NCBI GenBank assembly: GCA_018261935.1
Contig: JAGTRP010000002.1
Span: forward strand, 124,001-188,000
Direction: 5' to 3'
DNA: 64,000 bases
DNA from: Rhodocyclaceae bacterium
GTDB lineage: Bacteria > Pseudomonadota > Gammaproteobacteria > Burkholderiales > Rhodocyclaceae
Below the pieces are notes generated by a model. That model had not been told where the DNA came from. It did no database searches and was given only the letters and a program-made list of their open reading frames with translations. A program made the translations under genes and the position numbers. Shown here piece by piece: positions 27,777 to 36,006 of this stretch. The first letter of the stretch is position 1; every line of letters starts with the position of its first letter.

Positions 27777-27791
27777 TGGCACGCTTTGTGC
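27777..27791 (+). promoter_or_regulatory. Sigma-54 promoter of the PEP-CTERM gene
   Basis: TGGCACGCTTTGTGC has the invariant GG and GC separated by exactly 10 nt and a perfect -24 element TGGCAC. The -12 element is GTGC instead of TTGC. It lies 75 bp before the start codon. A sigma-54-dependent activator, PrsR, is encoded in the same locus (52514-53872). Confidence 0.85.
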
Positions 27792-27865
27792 GGTAGGGTG
27801 GGCGGCCACCCTTGTGGCGAGCCGAAAACCTCTATCAAGCAACAACTCCAACAAGGAGGAAATTC

Positions 27866-28666
27866 ATGAAAACACCGAATGGGCTTAAGCCCCTTGCTAT
27901 CTGCCTGGGCGCTTTGGCCCTGAGTCTTTCCACTACGGCTGCGCAGGCCGTCACCTGCGATTTGACCAGTGGCGTCGGCGGTAGCTGCACCATTGGCGAC
28001 GCCATTTACGAGAACCCGAATAACGCCACGATCGTGGGTTCCGGGGTCATCGATCCTTTCCTGACGCTCCAGCACACCCCGACCGAATCGGGCTTCAGCA
28101 CCGATGCCGCCACCAACAACCTACCTCTGGACGTCAAGCGCGCCGAAGGCAACAACCAATTCACCCGGACTTTTACCCTGGGGCAGTTGGGTGCGGTCAC
28201 GGTGGGGGGCAACTCCTATTACCAGTTCTTCCTGGACATCAACGAGCCGGCGAACGTCACCAAGAGCGGCATTTCCCTGGATCTCCTCAAGATCTACAAC
28301 GCCGGGCAGGTCGCCTCGGTGAATCTGGGCGCCGGCACCACCCTCGCCGATCTGCAGACCCTCTTCGGCAATCCCCTGTACAGCCTGGGCGCCAACAACG
28401 TGTTGCTCAACTACAACGTGTTCGGCTCGGGCAGCGGCAAGGGAGCCGACATGGATGTGCTGATATCGACCAGCCTGTTCAGCGGCCTTGCGGCCGATAG
28501 CCGCCTGGTGTTCGCCTCCACCTTTGGCAATGCCGACCCCAGCCAGGCCGGATTCGAGGAATGGTTCTTCCGGAAGGGGCAGGCCGTTCCCGAGCCGGGA
28601 AGCATCAGCCTCCTGGGCCTTGGGCTGGCAGGCCTGGTAGCAGCCCGCCGCCGCCGGACAGCCTGA
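27866..28666 (+). CDS. PEP-CTERM sorting-domain protein
   Basis: Secreted protein of 266 residues and the evident substrate of XrtA. The signal peptide is LAICLGALALSLSTTAAQA, followed by a mature region rich in Asn, Gly, Ser and Thr with no recognisable enzyme domain. The C-terminus is a textbook sorting tail: VPEPGS, the hydrophobic stretch ISLLGLGLAGLVAA, then RRRRTA. The ribosome site AAGGAGGA (27853-27860) selects ATG 27866 over upstream in-frame starts. It is expressed alone from a sigma-54 promoter and followed by two hairpins. It is the only PEP-CTERM protein in the window. In floc-forming relatives such proteins matter for aggregation (established for the group, not shown here). Confidence 0.95.
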   Translation: MKTPNGLKPLAICLGALALSLSTTAAQAVTCDLTSGVGGSCTIGDAIYENPNNATIVGSGVIDPFLTLQHTPTESGFSTDAATNNLPLDVKRAEGNNQFTRTFTLGQLGAVTVGGNSYYQFFLDINEPANVTKSGISLDLLKIYNAGQVASVNLGAGTTLADLQTLFGNPLYSLGANNVLLNYNVFGSGSGKGADMDVLISTSLFSGLAADSRLVFASTFGNADPSQAGFEEWFFRKGQAVPEPGSISLLGLGLAGLVAARRRRTA

Positions 28667-28683
28667 TCGGTTGACCTGGCGGA

Positions 28684-28707
28684 GTACGGCGCCGCCAGGC
28701 GCCGTAC
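28684..28707. terminator. Hairpin after the PEP-CTERM gene
   Basis: The perfect 10-bp stem GTACGGCGCC/GGCGCCGTAC has a 4-nt loop and no T run. It may stabilise the mRNA end or assist the following terminator. Confidence 0.5.
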
Positions 28708-28730
28708 AAGATGATGGGCAGGAATAAACA

Positions 28731-28760
28731 AGGGCCGTCGGATATCGACGGCCCTGCTGA
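28731..28760. terminator. Bidirectional terminator between convergent genes
   Basis: The stem AGGGCCGTCG / CGACGGCCCT has a 5-nt loop. GCTGATTTT follows on the + strand and TTGTTTATT on the - strand. It sits between the PEP-CTERM gene and the convergent acyltransferase gene. Confidence 0.7.
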
Positions 28761-28812
28761 TTTTGGGGATGGGGGCGCCGGGGCCCGAGGCCTCTACCCC
28801 TGGCCGCTCAAC

Positions 28813-30573
28813 TCAATCCGGCTGCTCCATGGCGTTCGTCCACTTCTTCTCGACGCCAAAGCGGCGCTGCAAGCAGAATGATCCTTGGTACTCGAATCCC
28901 ATCGTTTCGATCACATGCCGGAAGGCCGGATTGCCGCTGGGAACCGATAGATAAGCATATCGGGTCGCCAGATCGGAGAAGGCGGCCTGCAGCATGTGTC
29001 CGATGATCGCCCGGCACAAGCCTTGTCCCCGGAATTCAGGCGCCGAATAGAAATCGTAAAAGCTGACACTCCCCGGCGGGAAGGCCATGGATTGCCCCAC
29101 TTCGGGCATATGGCATTCGGATCGAGGCGCCATCCAGCCATGGTGGGCGACGCGGCCTTCCTGACTGACGAAATAGGCGGACTCCCCTTGCTCCAGGCGG
29201 GCCAGTGCGCTGGAGAGAAATACCTCCCGGTTTCGCCCTGATTCCCCGGGCTTGAAGGCGAGCAGGTCGGCCAGGGAATTGCAGCGTACCCTTTCATCCC
29301 GTCGATACTGTTCTGCCAGCGACCGATCTCCGCGGTAGACGCGAAACTCGCGCTGGACGCTGGCCCATTCCCCCATCCTGCGGATCATCGCGGAGGGCGC
29401 CGCCATGCGAGCAGCAGCCAGGGCAGATTGCACCTTGGCAGGGGTGAGCCCTCCCAGGCCTGCGCACCGCCTGCCCCATTTCAACAGCCGCTCCAATGTG
29501 TCGGCCCACCGGTGCGCCCACGGGGATGCGTACAGGACGGCCTCCGCCACCTCGTCGTCGGCATTGGCGAAACGTTCCTTCCAGGCGCCGCCAGGGGTCA
29601 GATCGAGCAGTTCCTTACCTTCCTGGAGGAGATATTCGCTCAGCTGCATGAGGTGCAGCTTGCCGGGGGAGTGCTCGGCGAGAAAAGGCGAGTGGATCAG
29701 CATGCCGACGTGTACGGTCTTGCCGCTGGCAGTTCCCCAGAAACCAGCGATGGGCCGCTCATCGAGCAAGGTGACCGTGACATAGGTCTCGTTGTCCCCC
29801 GCGACGGAAAACAGGTCGCTATGGAAGCGGCGCTTCCGGGGATCGATCCTGAACGGGGCACACTGGTGAACGGCGTCCTGCCGAAAGTCGTAAAAGTCGA
29901 TCAGTTCGTCGAACACCTTTTCCAGTTCCGCAGGGTCCGTCAGGCGTCTGAACTCGACCTTGCCCAGCTTCTTCAGGCGGTTGATCCGGCTCCTGTTGCT
30001 TTTCTTGGCGAAGGACGCCTTGATGTCGCCGGGATCGAGGCGCAGCAGCGGTCGATGGTGCCGCCGGACAATGACTTTGCCCCCCGTGCCCAGGGCTGTC
30101 TGCAGCGTTTCCGCCAAAGCCGTGGCCGGGAGGTATTTGAAGGAGAGCTTCGGGAAGGGAAGGTTTCGGACGAGTTCAGCCCAGGCTCCTGCGAGAAAGG
30201 CTGTGTCCTCCCCCGGCAAGGCGAGCCATGCATGGTACTCAGCCTGGTGGGCGCCGGCATGGACCAGGACATGGGTTGCCGGCTGATAGGCCAGCAACCA
30301 AAGGCCATTGAGGTCGCCCCAGGCGTTTTGCGACTGGACGATGACCGGCTCCCAGACGTCCTGGTAGGTCTCATACCAGGTGCGTACGAAGCCCGGGGCC
30401 TGAAAAGCCGTCGCGTGCGGACAACAGCTATGAAGGGTTCGCCAACGGGAGAGAAACGACGGGTCCGCCAGTAACGCGAAAGCCACAGAGCCGCGGACGA
30501 TATGATGGCTATGGCGCCCGACGTCCGTGCTTCTCCAAAAATGGCTTAGCAAGTCGAGTCTCTCGAGTAGCAC
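28813..30573 (-). CDS. FemAB/BcsL-type plus GNAT acyltransferase fusion
   Basis: A 586-residue protein starting at GTG 30573 behind GGAG. Residues about 60-370 resemble the BcsL/CelD (FemAB-like) fold: the basic block SFAKKSNRSRINRLKKLGKVEF, ERPIAGFWGTASGKTVHVGM and FLAEHSPGKLHLMQLSEYLL. Residues about 430-575 form a separate GNAT domain with the acetyl-CoA loop EFRGQGLCRAIIGHML and the end NPAFRHVIETMGFEYQG. Two acyltransfer domains in one chain are unusual. The substrate is unknown; an amino sugar of the polysaccharide is a guess. It is the last gene of the - strand block and lies 105 nt after the glycosyltransferase. Confidence 0.8.
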   Translation of the reverse strand: MLLERLDLLSHFWRSTDVGRHSHHIVRGSVAFALLADPSFLSRWRTLHSCCPHATAFQAPGFVRTWYETYQDVWEPVIVQSQNAWGDLNGLWLLAYQPATHVLVHAGAHQAEYHAWLALPGEDTAFLAGAWAELVRNLPFPKLSFKYLPATALAETLQTALGTGGKVIVRRHHRPLLRLDPGDIKASFAKKSNRSRINRLKKLGKVEFRRLTDPAELEKVFDELIDFYDFRQDAVHQCAPFRIDPRKRRFHSDLFSVAGDNETYVTVTLLDERPIAGFWGTASGKTVHVGMLIHSPFLAEHSPGKLHLMQLSEYLLQEGKELLDLTPGGAWKERFANADDEVAEAVLYASPWAHRWADTLERLLKWGRRCAGLGGLTPAKVQSALAAARMAAPSAMIRRMGEWASVQREFRVYRGDRSLAEQYRRDERVRCNSLADLLAFKPGESGRNREVFLSSALARLEQGESAYFVSQEGRVAHHGWMAPRSECHMPEVGQSMAFPPGSVSFYDFYSAPEFRGQGLCRAIIGHMLQAAFSDLATRYAYLSVPSGNPAFRHVIETMGFEYQGSFCLQRRFGVEKKWTNAMEQPD

Positions 30574-30678
30574 GGTCGTCCACTCCTGCGTTAATCAAGC
30601 GAATTGCATATCAGCCCGGGTGGTCTCCACTCGTTCCTTGAAAGACCACTGGCTTTTTCGCCACTTCATAGGTCCCGG

Positions 30679-31740
30679 TCATTCTCGTTTCGCCGCTGCC
30701 GGCTGCATCCCCGTCCGCTCCCGGAAGGCCCGCAGGGCCAGCTTCACCAGTATCCGGGCGGTGGCCAGGGGGCGGGAAGCCAGGGATCGGCGATAGGGCG
30801 GTGCCAGGCAATCCCGCCAGGTAGCCGGGCCCTGTTTTGCGGCGTGCTCGGACATCAGGGCCAACTGCTCGCTGACCAATTGCTCCAGCACGCCAGGCGG
30901 GTGGATACCGGAGCGTCGATTCGCTGCCAGCAGGGCGGCCAGCCATTCGGCCGTAGCCACCAATACTTCCCGCGAGAGGGGAAGCTTGTAGTACTGCAGA
31001 TTGTGATGGAGTTCGATCTCCTCTTTCGACGGAGAAAGGCCGACATGCTCTATGAGACGGCGTTTCACCTCGGCGCTCAGAGCCATCGTTTCCCAGCCCA
31101 TCTGTCTGCCATAGTTGTTGGAATGGATCCGGTAGGAAATCAGGGCCTCGGGGACGACCCATATCTCGCCGATCTCGGAGAAACGGGCGATGAAATCAAA
31201 ATCCTCGGCCAGAGGAAACTCGGGCCGATAGCGCATGGCCGGTACCCCCTCGCGCCGGAAAAAGAGAGAGGAATTGGCGAATCGGTTGGTGAAAAGAAGA
31301 CTGGCCTTGCAGAGCGCCGGCGAGTCGGGCCGGGGTCGATAGGCCCCCAAGGGGCGGCCATGCCCGTCGATGTATTTGCACCAGCTCCCCACCAGCACCA
31401 GGCGGGGATTCGCCGCCAGCGCCTTCAACTGGACTTCCAGTCTCCTGGGGTGTGCCAGGTCGTCGTGGTCGATCAGGGCGATGTAGCGCCCTCTGGCAGC
31501 TTCCAGGCCGACGTTGCGCGTCTCCACCAGGCGCCGGTTGCTGCTGTTCCGGAACAGGCGCAGGCGCGGATCCCGAAAGGCCTTGATGCGATCCACGCTG
31601 TCGTCGGTGGACGCGTCGTCGATCAGGATGTATTCGAAGTCCGTGAATGTCTGGGAAAGGATGCTGCGGATGGTTTCCTCGATGAAGGCGGCACCGTTGT
31701 ACACGGCGGTGATGACGCTGATCGAAGGGCGCTCGCTCAT
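30679..31740 (-). CDS. Glycosyltransferase family 2
   Basis: A 353-residue GT-A enzyme. ISVITAVYNGAAFIEETIRS at the N-terminus, ILIDDASTDDSVDRI (first Asp motif) and LIDHDDLAHPRRLEVQ (DxD-type region) identify GT2. It has no membrane segment. It stands 2 nt downstream of the thioesterase gene in the same operon. Sugar specificity is unknown. Confidence 0.9.
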   Translation of the reverse strand: MSERPSISVITAVYNGAAFIEETIRSILSQTFTDFEYILIDDASTDDSVDRIKAFRDPRLRLFRNSSNRRLVETRNVGLEAARGRYIALIDHDDLAHPRRLEVQLKALAANPRLVLVGSWCKYIDGHGRPLGAYRPRPDSPALCKASLLFTNRFANSSLFFRREGVPAMRYRPEFPLAEDFDFIARFSEIGEIWVVPEALISYRIHSNNYGRQMGWETMALSAEVKRRLIEHVGLSPSKEEIELHHNLQYYKLPLSREVLVATAEWLAALLAANRRSGIHPPGVLEQLVSEQLALMSEHAAKQGPATWRDCLAPPYRRSLASRPLATARILVKLALRAFRERTGMQPAAAKRE

Positions 31741-31742
31741 GG

Positions 31743-32798
31743 TCAGACCCCTTCACCGCTCGTGGCGCCCACCGGTCGATGGCCGGGGGCACCCGTCGGC
31801 AAGGGGGCGCGGCCTGCCGGCCCGTCGCTCGCCAGGCAGCGGCGGAAAATTTCGGCGAAAGCCGGGCAATGGGTTTCTTGCAGGATGTTGTCGCCGGTAC
31901 TGGTGGCGGGCCCGTAGTGCTCTTCCACATGCCCGGCCCAGCGGCGCCAGCGGGTGGCCAAGCCACCTGCTTCTGCCCATGCCGGTGAGGGCAGGAAGAG
32001 GTGAATGGCGCCGGGATAGGGCGCCGGACGATAGCGGGCCAGGGCGGCCAGGGTGGCCTGCTGCACCCGGGCGCGCTGGGCCAGGAGGTCGGCTTCCATG
32101 CGGTCCCGCTCCTCGGCCTGGTTGGCCCGGTGGCGCTGGATGGCTTCGGCGACATAGCGCCGCTGTTCCTTCGGCGGGAGCAGCAGGGCCGGGGCATGCC
32201 TCCGCACCCGCTGCCACTGGTCCTTGAGATAGCGGCGGAACTTGGGCAAGCCTCGCAACTCCTGGGGGTGCGGGCAGGCGATGAGGGCGAGGAGGCCGAT
32301 AGCGGCGCCGGATCGGTGCAACTGCTGGGCGAGTTCGAACGCCACGGAGCCGCCGGCGCAGTAGCCGGCCAGCAGATAGGGGCCTTGGGGATGAAAGGCG
32401 CGGATTTGCTCGGCGAAATAGGTGGCGATGTCTTCCACCCGCTCCAGGGGTTCGCCCTGGCCGCCCACCCCGGGCGGCTGGAGGCCGTAGAAGGGCTGCT
32501 CGGGGCCCAGGCAGCGGGCCAGGATACGGAAACCGAAGACGTCACCCGTGTGGCCCGGAATGGCGAACAGGGGCGGGCGCCGTCCCCGGGGCTGGAGGGG
32601 CACGATGGCGCGCTGCTGGTTGCTGAGGGCCTGGGCATTGCGCAGGAATTCCAGCAGCGCTGCCTTGCTGGCCGCCAGCCGTTCCCGGAGTTCGGGTGTC
32701 AGCACGCCGGGGGGGGCATCGCAGTGCAGCCGGTCGCCGTCGGCCCAGACGTGGATGTCGCGGCTGCGCAGCTCGGCCAGAAGAGGAGTGATGTTCAT
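31743..32798 (-). CDS. Thioesterase with N-terminal TubC-like docking domain
   Basis: A 351-residue protein. Residues 1-52 (LLAELRSRDIHVWADGDRLH ... LAASKAALLEFLR) match the TubC N-terminal docking domain that links NRPS/PKS subunits. Residues 75-320 are an alpha/beta-hydrolase thioesterase. It has an oxyanion-type FAIPGHTGDVFGF, the nucleophile elbow GYCAGGSVAFELAQQL with Cys147 in place of Ser, and a possible late His in EEHYGP. Cys elbows are known among stand-alone thioesterases of this type. No NRPS or PKS module is in the window, so its carrier partner is probably the free ACP at 44104 or encoded elsewhere (inference). It overlaps the methyltransferase by 4 nt. Confidence 0.82.
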   Translation of the reverse strand: MNITPLLAELRSRDIHVWADGDRLHCDAPPGVLTPELRERLAASKAALLEFLRNAQALSNQQRAIVPLQPRGRRPPLFAIPGHTGDVFGFRILARCLGPEQPFYGLQPPGVGGQGEPLERVEDIATYFAEQIRAFHPQGPYLLAGYCAGGSVAFELAQQLHRSGAAIGLLALIACPHPQELRGLPKFRRYLKDQWQRVRRHAPALLLPPKEQRRYVAEAIQRHRANQAEERDRMEADLLAQRARVQQATLAALARYRPAPYPGAIHLFLPSPAWAEAGGLATRWRRWAGHVEEHYGPATSTGDNILQETHCPAFAEIFRRCLASDGPAGRAPLPTGAPGHRPVGATSGEGV

Positions 32799-33580
32799 GG
32801 TGCGATCTCCTCCCGGCCTTCATGGAGCCCGGTCCTCCGGACCGGGGCCTGGCCGTCCCTCGCCCCTTGGGATGGCGGCTTGCGCAGGGTTACCAGAATC
32901 CAGCTGCGGAGGAGGCGCAGGGCCTCGAAGCGGCTGATCAGCTTCTCGAAGCAGGTTCCGGCGAAGAACAGGAGGCCGTTGAACATCAGGTAATTGGGGT
33001 ACTGGCTCAGGTACTCGAAGGACTCCACGTCCAGCCGAGCGCCCGCGGCCAGGCGGCGGACGTCGCTCCGGGTATTGGTCCGGTAGGCGGTGGGAAAGGT
33101 ATCCTCGGGCGCCCGTCCCTCGGCCCAGCCGACGATGGCGGCATGGAAACGGTTGGGTATGAAGCGGGCAGCCAGGGTCCCGTAGTCCCACATGTTGGCG
33201 GTGAGGAAGACCACAGCTCCCCCCGGCCGCAGGACACGGGCGAACTCCCGGTACACGGCCTCGGGATCGGTCAGGTGCTCGAAGACGCTGCGGGACATGA
33301 TGAGGTCCACGCTGGCGTCGGGCAGCGGCAGGTGAGCCAGATCGGCGTTATAGGTTTCGATGCCGCTGGGGACATCGGTGAATTCCACCAGCTCCACCCC
33401 GATCAGCCGGTCGGCTCGTCCCAGATATTTCCTGAGAACGGGGACGGTACGCCCGCAGCCGGCATCCAGCAGGACGCTGTCGGGTCTCAGCAGGGAGTTC
33501 ACTTTCTCCTCGAAGACCCGGTAAGGGTGGGGAACGCCGGTGTAATACTTGTGCAGCAGATGGTTGGCGAGTTCAGTCAT
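32795..33580 (-). CDS. Class I SAM-dependent methyltransferase
   Basis: A 261-residue protein with a Methyltransf_11 core. VLLDAGCGRTVPVLRKYLG is motif I (SAM loop), LPLPDASVDLIMSRSVFEHL is motifs II/III, and RVLRPGGAVVFLTANMWDYG is the post-III strand. The C-terminus has one hydrophobic stretch near 210-228. It is the first gene of the - strand operon 33580-28813. The substrate is unknown; methylation of a sugar or of the thioester-bound group is possible. Confidence 0.88.
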   Translation of the reverse strand: MTELANHLLHKYYTGVPHPYRVFEEKVNSLLRPDSVLLDAGCGRTVPVLRKYLGRADRLIGVELVEFTDVPSGIETYNADLAHLPLPDASVDLIMSRSVFEHLTDPEAVYREFARVLRPGGAVVFLTANMWDYGTLAARFIPNRFHAAIVGWAEGRAPEDTFPTAYRTNTRSDVRRLAAGARLDVESFEYLSQYPNYLMFNGLLFFAGTCFEKLISRFEALRLLRSWILVTLRKPPSQGARDGQAPVRRTGLHEGREEIAP

Positions 33581-33654
33581 GTCGATTCACCGGTAGAGAG
33601 ATTGTGTGATTTGTCTGCACTGCAAGCTCTGACAATGTATGAGTTCAAATCCTT

Positions 33655-33694
33655 CGGCTAAATGCATTCGGGAAAGTACTTTCTGCATTAGCCG
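33655..33694. repeat. Imperfect 40-bp dyad
   Basis: CGGCTAAATGCA is matched by TGCATTAGCCG 40 bp later with one base skipped. The dyad encloses the perfect palindrome GAAAGTACTTTC (33672-33683). It lies in the 230-nt divergent gap between the methyltransferase and the NYN-domain gene. It may be a regulator site; no T run makes a terminator unlikely. Confidence 0.5.
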
Positions 33695-33810
33695 GCTGGT
33701 ACGCTGCGGTATGTTTCGCGGTAACCCGCCCGTTGCCGCCATTCCATCCGATTGCCGTTGAACTTTCCAATGGATGAGACAATCCAGCCTGAAACTTTTT
33801 GGAGAGCAAC

Positions 33811-34965
33811 ATGGCTTCACATTACGATAACGTCAGCATGGCGGTCTTCTGCGACTTCGAGAACGTCGCCCTGGGCGTGCGCGATGCCAAGTACGAGAAA
33901 TTCGACATCAAGCCGGTCCTCGAGCGCCTGCTGCTCAAGGGCAGTATCGTGGTCAAGAAGGCCTACTGCGACTGGGATCGCTACAAGAGCTTCAAGGCCA
34001 CCATGCACGAAGCCAACTTCGAGCTCATCGAGATCCCCCATGTGCGCCAGTCGGGCAAGAACTCGGCGGATATCCGCCTGGTGGTGGACGCCCTCGACCT
34101 CTGCTACACCAAGTCCCATGTCAATACTTTCGTCATCATCAGCGGCGACTCGGACTTCTCCCCCCTGGTCTCCAAGCTGCGGGAGAACGCCAAGCAGGTG
34201 ATCGGCGTGGGGGTCAAGCAATCGACTTCCGATCTCCTCATCGCCAACTGCGACGAGTTCATTTTCTATGACGATCTGGTCCGGGAAATCCAACGGGCCG
34301 CCGCCCGGCGCGAGCCCCGGGAGGCGCAGCACGCGCCGCGGCGGACCCCGGAGGAGGAAAAGCGGCGCCGGCAGGAACAGGAAGCGCGCAAGACCCTGGC
34401 GGTGGAGATGGCGGTCGAGACCTTCGATGCCCTGGTCGCCGAGCGGGGCGACAGCGGCAAGATCTGGGCCTCCGTGCTGAAGCAGGCCATGAAGCGCCGC
34501 AAGCCCGATTTCAACGAGTCCTACTACGGCTTCCGGGCCTTCGGCAATCTGCTCGAAGAAGCCCAGGCCCGGGGTCTGCTCGACTTCGGCCGCGACGAGA
34601 AGTCGGGCGCCTACGTTTATCGCAACGCCGGTGGGGCTGCCGCCGCACCTGCCGCCGAGCCGGCTCCGGCGGAGGCCGCGGCCCTGGCCGAAGCCGCACT
34701 AGTTGCAGCGGAGGCGCCCGTCGCCGAAGCGACCGCCGACAAGCCCGAAACCCGCCGCAAGGCCAGGGGAGGGCGCAAGCCGGCGCAGAAGAAGGCGGAG
34801 GCGGCTGAAGTGGCGCCTCCGACAGCCCTGGAAATCCCGGAGGAAACCAAGGGAGCAGCCGAGCCGCCCGCCGAAGCGGCTCCTGAGAGTCCCCCCAAAG
34901 GGGCCCGCAAACCCGCGGCCCGCCGCCGCACCCGCAAGCCCGAGGTAAAGCCCGAAACCGCCTGA
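33811..34965 (+). CDS. NYN-domain / LOTUS (OST-HTH) RNA-binding protein
   Basis: A 384-residue protein. Residues 1-150 form a LabA-like NYN (PIN-fold) nuclease domain with conserved acidic residues in AVFCDFENVALG (Asp15), SADIRLVVDALDL and FVIISGDSDFSPLV. Residues about 200-270 match an OST-HTH/LOTUS domain (KTLAVEMAVETFDALVAERG ... FGNLLEEAQARGLLDF). The last 110 residues are Ala/Pro/Glu/Lys/Arg-rich and disordered, ending in a basic tail. Processing or turnover of RNA is inferred from the family. GGAGAG at 33801-33806 selects ATG 33811. Confidence 0.88.
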   Translation: MASHYDNVSMAVFCDFENVALGVRDAKYEKFDIKPVLERLLLKGSIVVKKAYCDWDRYKSFKATMHEANFELIEIPHVRQSGKNSADIRLVVDALDLCYTKSHVNTFVIISGDSDFSPLVSKLRENAKQVIGVGVKQSTSDLLIANCDEFIFYDDLVREIQRAAARREPREAQHAPRRTPEEEKRRRQEQEARKTLAVEMAVETFDALVAERGDSGKIWASVLKQAMKRRKPDFNESYYGFRAFGNLLEEAQARGLLDFGRDEKSGAYVYRNAGGAAAAPAAEPAPAEAAALAEAALVAAEAPVAEATADKPETRRKARGGRKPAQKKAEAAEVAPPTALEIPEETKGAAEPPAEAAPESPPKGARKPAARRRTRKPEVKPETA

Positions 34966-35026
34966 ACGGCGTGGCCGCTCCCTCCGCTGGGCCGCGTCCC
35001 GATTGGCTTGTCGGCGAAGACTTCCT

Positions 35027-35055
35027 TTGCTAAACAAGGCAATTGGGCGCATAAT
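35027..35055 (+). promoter_or_regulatory. Sigma-70 promoter of infA
   Basis: TTGCTA (35027-35032), a 17-nt spacer and CATAAT (35050-35055). A predicted start near 35062 gives a leader of about 135 nt before the IF-1 gene. Confidence 0.6.
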
Positions 35056-35198
35056 CGATCTTTCGCGAGCTTCAAGCCCCCCTCGCTTTTGTCTGGTTCA
35101 ACACCCGCTGTCCTGCGGGCTTCTTCCCTTCATTGCCCGGCCGTCTTGATCTTCGCCCTCACAGGGCATCTGCCTTTCACGATTTTCAGGACAAAGAC

Positions 35199-35459
35199 AT
35201 GGCCAAGGAAGAACTCATCGAAATGCAAGGCGTTGTTATGGAAGTGCTGCCGGACTCGCGCTTCCGGGTGACCCTCGAAAACGGCCACAGTCTGGTGGCC
35301 TACAGCGGCGGCAAGATGCGCAAGAATCATATCCGCGTCCTGGCCGGCGACAAGGTGTCGCTGGAATTGTCTCCCTACGACCTGAGCAAGGGCCGCATCA
35401 CTTTCCGCCACATCGAAGGCCGTCCTCCCCGGGCTGCCACTCCCCCGCGCCACCGCTGA
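35199..35459 (+). CDS. infA: Translation initiation factor IF-1 (second type)
   Basis: An 86-residue S1/OB-fold protein that occupies the ribosomal A site during initiation. [40 protein letters not shown] and the [26 protein letters not shown] block are canonical. It is longer than the 72-residue ribosomal-operon IF-1, with a basic Pro/Arg tail. Betaproteobacteria often carry such a stand-alone second infA, sometimes cold-induced. It lies between two RNA-binding protein genes. Confidence 0.95.
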   Translation: MAKEELIEMQGVVMEVLPDSRFRVTLENGHSLVAYSGGKMRKNHIRVLAGDKVSLELSPYDLSKGRITFRHIEGRPPRAATPPRHR

Positions 35460-35564
35460 TACCGGTTTCGCTGGTTTTGCCGGGAATCCGGGCCGGGCAA
35501 CGGAACTAGAAGCACCAATCGGCGTCCGAATGGGCAAGCGGCCTCCGGTTTATCCGTGGGCGCC

Positions 35565-35592
35565 TTGAAGGCCCGCCCTGACCGGGTAGTAT
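35565..35592 (+). promoter_or_regulatory. Candidate sigma-70 promoter of the RRM gene
   Basis: TTGAAG (35565-35570), a 16-nt spacer and TAGTAT (35587-35592), about 50 nt before the start codon. Confidence 0.5.
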
Positions 35593-35643
35593 CCTCCGGT
35601 GGAGTCGGGCCGCTTTGTCTGCCCCGATTTCAGGAGAGTTCCC

Positions 35644-35970
35644 TTGGGCAAAAAGCTTTATGTCGGCAATCTGGCCTACAGCGTCGGCAAGAACGATCTC
35701 CAGGAGATGTTCAACCCCTACGGTACGGTCAGCTCGGCACAGGTCATTACGGATCGTGATTCCGGGAATTCAAAAGGTTTTGGTTTCGTGGAGATGAGCT
35801 CCGACCAGGAGGCTCAAGCCGCGATCGACGCCCTCAATGGCAAGAGCGTCGATGGCCGCAACCTGATCGTCAATGAGGCCCGGCCCCAGGAGCCGCGTAG
35901 CGGCGGCGGCTATGGCGGACGAGGAGGCAATGGCGGCGGCTTCGGCGGCCGCGGCGGCAAACGCTACTGA
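35644..35970 (+). CDS. RNA-recognition-motif protein with Gly/Arg tail
   Basis: A 108-residue RNA-binding protein. RNP2 is KLYVGNLAYS, RNP1 is KGFGFVEM, and residues 82-108 form a glycine-rich RGG-like tail ending in GGKRY. Such proteins in bacteria are often cold-induced RNA chaperones. The start is the TTG at 35644, five bases after AGGAGAG; no ATG or GTG is better placed. Upstream in-frame codons lack a ribosome site. Confidence 0.92.
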   Translation: MGKKLYVGNLAYSVGKNDLQEMFNPYGTVSSAQVITDRDSGNSKGFGFVEMSSDQEAQAAIDALNGKSVDGRNLIVNEARPQEPRSGGGYGGRGGNGGGFGGRGGKRY

Positions 35971-36006
35971 TTCGCGGTCGGTCGCCCGCGGCTCAATGCC
36001 GCCCCC

